11,317 nt of DNA from Acetofilamentum sp. GTDB lineage: Bacteria > Bacteroidota > Bacteroidia > Bacteroidales > DTU049. The notes below the pieces were generated by a model, which was not told where the DNA came from, made no database searches, and was given only the letters and a program-made list of their open reading frames with translations. Below are positions 6,342 through 11,317 of the stretch, one piece after another (the stretch's first letter is position 1; the number at the start of each line of letters is the position of its first letter). A program made the position numbers and the translations under genes. The stretch covers positions 1-11,317 of the forward strand of contig DYON01000070.1 in the NCBI GenBank assembly GCA_020720525.1, read 5' to 3'.

Positions 6342-8555
6342 ATGAAACGATTAATGATTGCACTGGCCTTTATGGGTCTGATTTCCAAAGGAATGTATGC
6401 CGCAACTCCGCCCGACGAGGGAATGTGGCTTTTGATGTATTTGGGCAAGTACAACTACGAAGAAATGAAACGTCTTGGCTTGAAACTTACAGCCGAAGAA
6501 ATTTACAGCATCAACAATAATAGCCTCAAAGACGCAATTGTTGGTCTTGGCAATGGCACAATGGTACCCGAAGGTTTTTTCTGTACAGGCGAAGTTATCT
6601 CCGACCAAGGTTTGGTTCTTACCAATCACCATTGCGGATACGATGCTATTCAAACACATAGCACTCTCGAACACGATTATCTCACCAATGGTTTTTGGTC
6701 GAAAAGTCACGCCGAAGAATTGCCAGTGAAAGATATGACCATGTCGTTTTTGGTTCGCATGGACGATGTTACCTCAAGGGTACTCGAAAAGGTAACCGAC
6801 GATATGACCATGGGACAACGCGCAACTGCAGTTGAAGCAGCCATTACCAAAATTGAAAAAGAAGCTTCGGAAAAAGGAAAATACGATGTGGTTGTAAAAA
6901 GTATGTTCGACGACAACGAATTTTACTTGTTTGTTTATCAAACATACAAAGACATTCGTTTGGTTGGTGCTCCACCCAGCAGCATCGGAAAATTTGGTGG
7001 CGACACCGACAACTGGATGTGGCCACGTCATACTGGCGATTTCAGTATGTTCCGCATTTATACTGCCCCCGACGGAAGTCCAGCTACATACAGCGAAAAC
7101 AATGTTCCACTCAAACCTAAGTATTCGCTTCCAATAAGCCTTAAAGGTATTCACAAAGACGACTTTTCGATGATTTTTGGATTTCCAGGAACCACAACCC
7201 GCTATCTTCCCTCGGCTGGTGTCGATTTGGCATTAAAGCAAAGCAACCCAGCAGTTGTGAAAATTCGCGACAAAAAGCTCGAAATCATGCGCAACTACAT
7301 GGATGCCGACGCGAGCATCAAAATCCAATATGCCTCCAAATATGCACAAACTGCCAACTATTGGAAATATTTTATCGGACAAAGCAAAGGTCTGAAACGT
7401 TGGGATGTTTACAACGAACGCAAAGAACTCGAAGAGCAATTCGAAGTTTGGGCAAAAGCCGACGACGCTCGCTCAAAAAAATATGGCAATGCCATGAACG
7501 ACATCAACAGTGGTTATGCTCAATTAGAAAAATACAATCTTTCGCTTAAATATTTGGAAGAAGCTGTTTTTCAAGGACCAGAATTTGTTTATTTTTCGTT
7601 TGGTGCTTTCCAACTTTATGGTGCTTTAAAACAACAACGCGAAGCTTCTAAAGATGAAAAATCGAAATATGCTGGTATTATAACCAATCAAGCTGTTATA
7701 TTCGAGGAAAAACTTGCCGACTTCTTCAAAGATTACAACAAAAATGTTGACAAAGATCTTTTTATAGCATTAATGGAAATGTACTACGCCGATATTCCTG
7801 CCGATCAGCTCCCTTCTATTTTTGAAACCGTTCAAGGCAAAAAATACAAAGGCAGTTTCAAAGCTTGGGGCGAATATGTTTTTGCAAACAGCATTTTTAC
7901 CGATGAAGCTAAATTGCGTGCTTTCCTCAAAAACCCCAGCTATAAAGTTATTGAAGCAGACCCTGGATTTGCTGTAACACTTAGCATGGTCGATGCCATC
8001 CGCTCGGTATATGGAAACATCAACACTGTTCAAGATCAGATTAACAACGGTGGTCGTTTGTTTATTGATGGTTTGCGCCAGATGCAACCCAGCCGCAAAT
8101 TCTATCCCGATGCCAATAGCACAATGCGTTTTACTTACGGAACCATTCAAGATTACTATCCAGTTGACGCTGTTCAGTACGATTATCGCACTTCGCTTCA
8201 GGGTGTAATGGAAAAAGAAGATCCTACGGTTGACGAATTTGTGGTTGAAGCAAAACTCAAAGAACTGTACGAGAAAAAAGATTTTGGCCAGTATGGTGAA
8301 GATGGAAAACTTTACACTTGCTTTATTTCGAACAACGACATTACTGGTGGAAACTCAGGTAGCCCTGTAATTAATGGCAATGGCGAACTCATAGGCATTG
8401 CTTTCGACGGAAATTGGGAAAGCATGAGCGGCGATATTGAATACGAAACAAGCGTACAACGCACCATTTCGGTTGATATTCGCTACGTGTTGTTTGTAAT
8501 CGACAAATTTGCTGGTGCCACCAACCTCATTCAGGAAATGAAGATTATGAAGTAA
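6342..8555 (+). CDS. S46-family dipeptidyl-peptidase, DPP7-like
   Basis: A 737-residue exported serine exopeptidase of family S46, which removes dipeptides from peptide N-termini, typically in the periplasm, to feed amino-acid catabolism. Residues 1-20 are a signal peptide ending GMYA, with ATPPDEGMW at the mature start as is typical of the family. Catalytic elements are TNHHCGY (His97), GDTDNWMWPRHTGDF (the Asp most likely Asp233) and GGNSGSP (Ser672), giving a complete triad on a chymotrypsin-type fold interrupted by a helical insertion (about 305-540). The residue 18 positions after the serine, in IAFDGNWE, is Gly690. In Porphyromonas DPP11 the equivalent position 673 is Arg (Asp/Glu at P1), while Gly marks DPP7 (mainly hydrophobic P1), so DPP7-like specificity is inferred. 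Length fits the family. The start at 6342 is set by the signal peptide; an in-frame upstream start at 6237 is unlikely. No T9SS sorting domain is present. The gene is monocistronic, ending at a hairpin terminator. Confidence 0.93.
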   Translation: MKRLMIALAFMGLISKGMYAATPPDEGMWLLMYLGKYNYEEMKRLGLKLTAEEIYSINNNSLKDAIVGLGNGTMVPEGFFCTGEVISDQGLVLTNHHCGYDAIQTHSTLEHDYLTNGFWSKSHAEELPVKDMTMSFLVRMDDVTSRVLEKVTDDMTMGQRATAVEAAITKIEKEASEKGKYDVVVKSMFDDNEFYLFVYQTYKDIRLVGAPPSSIGKFGGDTDNWMWPRHTGDFSMFRIYTAPDGSPATYSENNVPLKPKYSLPISLKGIHKDDFSMIFGFPGTTTRYLPSAGVDLALKQSNPAVVKIRDKKLEIMRNYMDADASIKIQYASKYAQTANYWKYFIGQSKGLKRWDVYNERKELEEQFEVWAKADDARSKKYGNAMNDINSGYAQLEKYNLSLKYLEEAVFQGPEFVYFSFGAFQLYGALKQQREASKDEKSKYAGIITNQAVIFEEKLADFFKDYNKNVDKDLFIALMEMYYADIPADQLPSIFETVQGKKYKGSFKAWGEYVFANSIFTDEAKLRAFLKNPSYKVIEADPGFAVTLSMVDAIRSVYGNINTVQDQINNGGRLFIDGLRQMQPSRKFYPDANSTMRFTYGTIQDYYPVDAVQYDYRTSLQGVMEKEDPTVDEFVVEAKLKELYEKKDFGQYGEDGKLYTCFISNNDITGGNSGSPVINGNGELIGIAFDGNWESMSGDIEYETSVQRTISVDIRYVLFVIDKFAGATNLIQEMKIMK

Positions 8556-8575
8556 AACCTTCCCTGCATAAAATT

Positions 8576-8604
8576 AAAAGCCGGATTCGTTCTGGCTTTT
8601 TTTA
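8576..8604. terminator. Bidirectional intrinsic terminator between peptidase and pseudouridine synthase
   Basis: A 7-bp stem with one G-T pair, AGCCGGA (8579-8585) and TCTGGCT (8591-8597), encloses TTCGT and is followed by seven Ts (8597-8603) on the plus strand, 24 nt after the peptidase stop. On the minus strand the stem is followed by a mixed T-tract (TTTAATTTT). The plus-strand T-tract overlaps the TAA of the pseudouridine synthase gene. The stem and loop nearly match the terminator at 1605-1620 read on the minus strand. Confidence 0.85.
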
Positions 8605-9489
8605 TGGTCGGCTCCACCTCAAAAATGCAGTAGGAATATTCGATTCGAACTTCATGGTTTTTCCACTTACTGGATGAATAAACGACAGCATTGTTGCATG
8701 AAGTCCCAAGCGTCCAATCGGATTTTCACCTTTTCCGTAGCGTTTGTCGCCAACAATCGGAAAACCAATGTCGCTCAGGTGAACACGAATTTGATTTCGT
8801 CTGCCCGTTTCGGGAACTACTTTAAGCAAGCTGTATTGGTCGTTTTGCTGATTCAACGAATAATGTGTTATGGCATGTTGTCCGTCGCCTTCTCTTGAAC
8901 TCGAATACATTTGCAAATTGGCATTTTCTTTCAACCAACTTTCAACGATTCCTTCAGTTGGTGTTGCTTTTCCACAAACCAAAGCAGCGTATTCGCGTTG
9001 GTGATTTTCGTTGTGCCAGCGTTCCTGAAGAACGTCGCGAATATCGGTGTTGCGAGCAAAAACAAGAATTCCAGATGTATCGCGGTCGAGCCTATGAACA
9101 ATAAAAATCTTGTTCGATTTGCTCTGGGTTTTCACATAACTACTTAGCAAGCTATAAGCAGTATTGGTTTTTTCTTTTTCGGTGCCAACGGTAAGCAAAC
9201 CTGCGGGTTTGTCAACCACAACAATAGAATTGTCTTCGTAAAGAATAGGAATTCCAAACAGATTTATAGGCTTTGCCGAACTACTTGCTCCAATACTCAC
9301 TTTTTGCCCAGCTCTCAGCCAGTGGTCGGGCCTCGAAATGGGTGCTCCATCAACAAAAACAGTCCCGTGTTTAAGCATTTGCCTGATATTGGTTTTCGAT
9401 TTTCCCTGAAAAACAGATTCGAGGAATTCTAGTATCTGACATGGCTGATTGACAGGGAAAAACTGGGTTTTTGGAGCACTTTTTTTCAT
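8602..9489 (-). CDS. RluA-family pseudouridine synthase with S4 domain
   Basis: A 295-residue RNA-modifying enzyme that isomerises uridine to pseudouridine in structured RNA, most likely rRNA or tRNA. An N-terminal S4-like RNA-binding domain covers about residues 17-67 (KTNIRQMLKHGTVFVDGAP). The catalytic domain starts around ILYEDNSIVVVDKPAGLL (82-99). The signature HRLDRDTSGILVFA (132-145) carries the catalytic aspartate, Asp135. Further family motifs are REYAALVCG (165-173), TGRRNQIRVHL (228-238), GDKRYG (247-252) and LHATMLSFIHP (263-273). The start at 9489 (MKKSAPKTQF) is preferred to an in-frame start at 9540 because a consensus -7 element lies between them. The family has several members (RluA, RluC, RluD, TruC and others) with different target positions, and the sequence alone does not decide which this is, so no symbol is given. 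The gene stands alone, convergent with the peptidase and divergent from the metal transporter. Confidence 0.92.
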   Translation of the reverse strand: MKKSAPKTQFFPVNQPCQILEFLESVFQGKSKTNIRQMLKHGTVFVDGAPISRPDHWLRAGQKVSIGASSSAKPINLFGIPILYEDNSIVVVDKPAGLLTVGTEKEKTNTAYSLLSSYVKTQSKSNKIFIVHRLDRDTSGILVFARNTDIRDVLQERWHNENHQREYAALVCGKATPTEGIVESWLKENANLQMYSSSREGDGQHAITHYSLNQQNDQYSLLKVVPETGRRNQIRVHLSDIGFPIVGDKRYGKGENPIGRLGLHATMLSFIHPVSGKTMKFESNIPTAFLRWSRP

Positions 9490-9511
9490 TTCGGATCGTT
9501 GATTAACAGTG

Positions 9512-9519
9512 CAAAGGTA
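9512..9519 (-). promoter_or_regulatory. -7 promoter element of the pseudouridine synthase gene
   Basis: On the minus strand TACCTTTG matches the TAnnTTTG consensus fully and sits 22 nt upstream of the ATG at 9489. The -33 region is weak, with only a GTG near the expected spacing. The element supports the 9489 start. Confidence 0.55.
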
Positions 9520-9697
9520 GGTTTTTGAAGCGAATAACACTATTTGGGTTGTTGAATGCCAATATATGATTGATGCTGGGATGCTTTGCTTCGGAAATTT
9601 TATTGTTCATTTAAGAAAATATAAAAGCGAGATTTCACCTTCCTTGGAAAAATAGTTGTATTTTTATTTTTTATTTGAGAAATAATAAAAGTTCGAC
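9520..9697. other. Divergent intergenic region before the metal transporter
   Basis: This 178-nt AT-rich region separates the -7 element of the pseudouridine synthase from the transporter start. A tentative transporter promoter is TTG (9644-9646) with TATTTTTT (9665-9672), but the spacer is 18 nt and the last base of the -7 element mismatches. I see no clear palindrome of the kind bound by MntR/DtxR or Fur regulators, no hairpin and no ORF. Confidence 0.3.
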
Positions 9698-10957
9698 ATG
9701 TTTAAGATTTTCAGAAACATAGACAGCAAAAACTACCGGCCTAGTCTAGGAGCTCTCGATATATTCAAATTTATTGGACCAGGGCTTTTGGTTACAGTTG
9801 GTTTTATCGACCCAGGAAATTGGGCTTCGAATATAGCTGCTGGAGCCGAGTATGGTTATGCTTTGCTGTGGATGGTTACTCTGTCCACCATTATGCTTAT
9901 TGCTTTGCAACACAATGTAGCGCATCTCGGCATTGCTACTGGTCTTTGTTTATCCGAAGCAACCACCAAATACATCAAGCCAAAAGTCTCTAAAATATTG
10001 CTTTCATCGGCAATGTTGGCTTCAATTTCTACTTCGCTGGCCGAAATTTTAGGAGGTGCTATTGCTCTTCAAATGCTGTTCGATATCCCCATTCGAGCTG
10101 GAGCACTGCTGGTAACAATATTTGTAATGTTTATGCTTTATGCCAATACATACCGTGTACTCGAAAAATGGATTATTGCTTTTGTGTCGGTTATTGGCTT
10201 GTCGTTTTTGTATGAATTATCTTTGGTTAATATCGATTGGGGTAGTGCCGTTCAAGGCTGGGTTGTCCCCTCGTTTCCTGCAGGTTCGATGATAATTATA
10301 ATGAGCGTTCTCGGTGCGGTGGTGATGCCACACAATTTGTATTTGCATTCCGAGGTAATTCAAAGCCGACAATGGAACCTCAAAGATGAAAAAATCATTA
10401 AAAAACAACTCAACTATGAGTTTCTCGACACCTTATTTTCGATGCTCATTGGTTGGGCAATCAACAGCGCCATGATATTGCTGGCTGCCGCAGCATTTTT
10501 TCGCACATCGACGCCGGTTTCTGAGCTGAGCCAAGCCAACGAGCTTCTTACACCATTGCTCGGAAATCATGCAGCAATAGTTTTTGCTGTTGCTTTGCTA
10601 TTTTCGGGAATTGCATCTACAACCACTTCGGGCATGGCTGCTGGAACCATTTTTGCAGGTATGTACAACGAGCCTTACGACATCAAAGACAACCACTCTC
10701 GAACAGGAGTTGCCATTTCGCTCGTAATTGCGCTGGTTCTTGTTTTTCTTATTTCCGATCCTTTCCGAGGATTGATTTTATCGCAAATGATTCTTAGTAT
10801 GCAGCTTCCATTCACCATTTTTTCGCAAGTTTATCTCACATCGTCCGAAAAAGTAATGGGAAAATATAAAAATACCCTTTTCTCCAAAATTTTTCTCTAC
10901 GGATTGGGAGCTATTGTTACGGCACTCAATATTGCATTATTGGTGAGCTTGTTTTAA
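9698..10957 (+). CDS. Nramp-family divalent metal transporter (MntH-like)
   Basis: A 419-residue integral membrane protein of the natural-resistance-associated macrophage protein family, which imports Mn2+ and Fe2+ with protons across the inner membrane. The length and about 11 hydrophobic segments fit the bacterial members. The metal-binding residues are all present: Asp38 and Asn41 in the DPGN of the first segment (GFIDPGNWASN) and Ala207 and Met210 in the sixth (GAVVMPHNLYLHS), followed by the conserved His212. The tenth segment has the family-typical LSQMILSMQLPFTI (361-374). Retention of the methionine argues for a transition-metal transporter rather than the aluminium or magnesium branches of the superfamily. 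The ATG at 9698 gives the usual short cytoplasmic N-terminus before the first segment. No metalloregulator gene is adjacent, and no clear hairpin terminator follows. Manganese against iron preference cannot be read from the sequence, so the symbol mntH is not assigned. Confidence 0.93.
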   Translation: MFKIFRNIDSKNYRPSLGALDIFKFIGPGLLVTVGFIDPGNWASNIAAGAEYGYALLWMVTLSTIMLIALQHNVAHLGIATGLCLSEATTKYIKPKVSKILLSSAMLASISTSLAEILGGAIALQMLFDIPIRAGALLVTIFVMFMLYANTYRVLEKWIIAFVSVIGLSFLYELSLVNIDWGSAVQGWVVPSFPAGSMIIIMSVLGAVVMPHNLYLHSEVIQSRQWNLKDEKIIKKQLNYEFLDTLFSMLIGWAINSAMILLAAAAFFRTSTPVSELSQANELLTPLLGNHAAIVFAVALLFSGIASTTTSGMAAGTIFAGMYNEPYDIKDNHSRTGVAISLVIALVLVFLISDPFRGLILSQMILSMQLPFTIFSQVYLTSSEKVMGKYKNTLFSKIFLYGLGAIVTALNIALLVSLF

Positions 10958-11003
10958 GGTGAACGAAGTTTTCAATTTTTCAGCGTTACGTTTGATGGGT
11001 TTA

Positions 11004-11106
11004 ACCACGAATTAACGAATTAGAAGCCGAAATACTTTTGCTTATTACAGCAAACCTATTTGCGATTCAGCAAGCAGAATCACGAATATCACGAATTGAC
11101 AATTCG
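11004..11106. repeat. Cluster of ACGAAT repeats and a small inverted repeat
   Basis: The unit ATCACGAAT occurs twice in tandem (11079-11087, 11088-11096), and related units ACCACGAAT (11004-11012) and TAACGAAT (11013-11020) lie upstream. A perfect inverted repeat CGAATTG-A-CAATTCG (11092-11106) overlaps the last unit and also the stop region of the minus-strand transposase fragment. A further 6-bp inverted repeat lies at 11037-11054. The rest of 10958-11088 contains no gene that I can support. Confidence 0.5.
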
Positions 11107-11317
11107 ATTTTTCCATTTTCGATTGGACGTTTGCAAGTATGGTTCTGCAGAAAAATGGGTAAAAAATTGCTGATATTTGAGCTCTAAGCCCGTGTAGCCC
11201 GTCCACGCAGAGGTGTTTTTTGCAATTTCTCTGTTTATTTGTTGCAAATTGGGTTCTTCTTGTGAAATCAGTAACCAGTTTGAATAATGCCACAAATATT
11301 TGGTCGAAACACCTCTT
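11089..11317 (-). CDS. C-terminal fragment of a putative ISXO2/IS1595-like transposase (partial, enters from right edge)
   Basis: This minus-strand frame is open from the window edge to a TGA at 11091-11089, giving 75 residues without a required start. It begins RGVSTKYLWHYSNWLL, which resembles the end of the DDE domain in ISXO2-like (IS1595-group) transposases, where an RGVSTKYL-YLNW type segment is followed by a short variable tail. The tail here has spaced AW, E-YQQF, Y and W-K residues that also fit that pattern. If correct, the insertion sequence lies mostly to the right of the window, and its end should fall between 10958 and 11088, but I cannot identify a terminal inverted repeat with only one end visible. 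No mismatch, frameshift or internal stop is seen in this part. The family call rests on memory of the motif and is moderate; a non-transposase protein is possible. Confidence 0.5.
   Translation of the reverse strand, partial: RGVSTKYLWHYSNWLLISQEEPNLQQINREIAKNTSAWTGYTGLELKYQQFFTHFSAEPYLQTSNRKWKNRIVNS

Noticed and set aside
11045..11293. 82-residue minus-strand frame overlapping the transposase fragment
   Set aside because: It overlaps in a different frame and shows no family pattern, while the alternative frame carries RGVSTKYL and stays open to the window edge.

Overview
The window looks like ordinary chromosome from a member of the Bacteroidota. The family set supports this: a type IX secretion (T9SS) type B C-terminal sorting domain, an outer-membrane beta-barrel TonB-type receptor with a carboxypeptidase-like N-terminal domain, a LytS/LytTR two-component pair and an S46 dipeptidyl-peptidase. 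Several genes are preceded by a Bacteroidota-type -7 element (TAnnTTTG), and I see no convincing Shine-Dalgarno sequences. Base composition is moderately AT-rich. Genus cannot be read from this sequence.

Layout. Positions 1-57 may be the end of an upstream gene. A two-gene plus-strand unit follows: a 134-residue exported protein that is almost only a T9SS type B sorting domain (278-682), then, 3 nt later, a membrane-anchored protein with three helix-hairpin-helix repeats of the ComEA type (686-1597). It converges on a large minus-strand outer-membrane receptor gene (1688-4159), with a hairpin terminator between them. The receptor is divergent from a histidine kinase and LytTR response regulator pair (4376-5422 and 5413-6177) whose genes overlap by 10 nt. 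The shared upstream region holds two short palindromes and a set of TATTC repeats.

Next is a plus-strand S46 peptidase (6342-8555), predicted from its residues to be of the DPP7 rather than the DPP11 type. It converges on an RluA-family pseudouridine synthase with an S4 domain (8602-9489, minus), again across a hairpin terminator. An Nramp-family divalent metal transporter (9698-10957) reads away from it. The right edge (11089-11317, minus) carries what looks like the C-terminal end of an ISXO2/IS1595-like transposase entering from outside the window, next to a small cluster of ACGAAT repeats.

How the parts work together. The kinase and regulator form a transcriptional and probably translational unit and are the natural candidates to control the divergent receptor, but this is inference from position. 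The peptidase, transporter and pseudouridine synthase look like independent housekeeping or nutrition genes. I looked for a novel defence, mobile or biosynthetic system and did not find one. The observations most worth a second look are the cargo-less sorting-domain protein paired with a ComEA-like protein, the palindromes in the receptor/kinase intergenic region, a terminator sequence used twice, and the IS remnant at the right edge.
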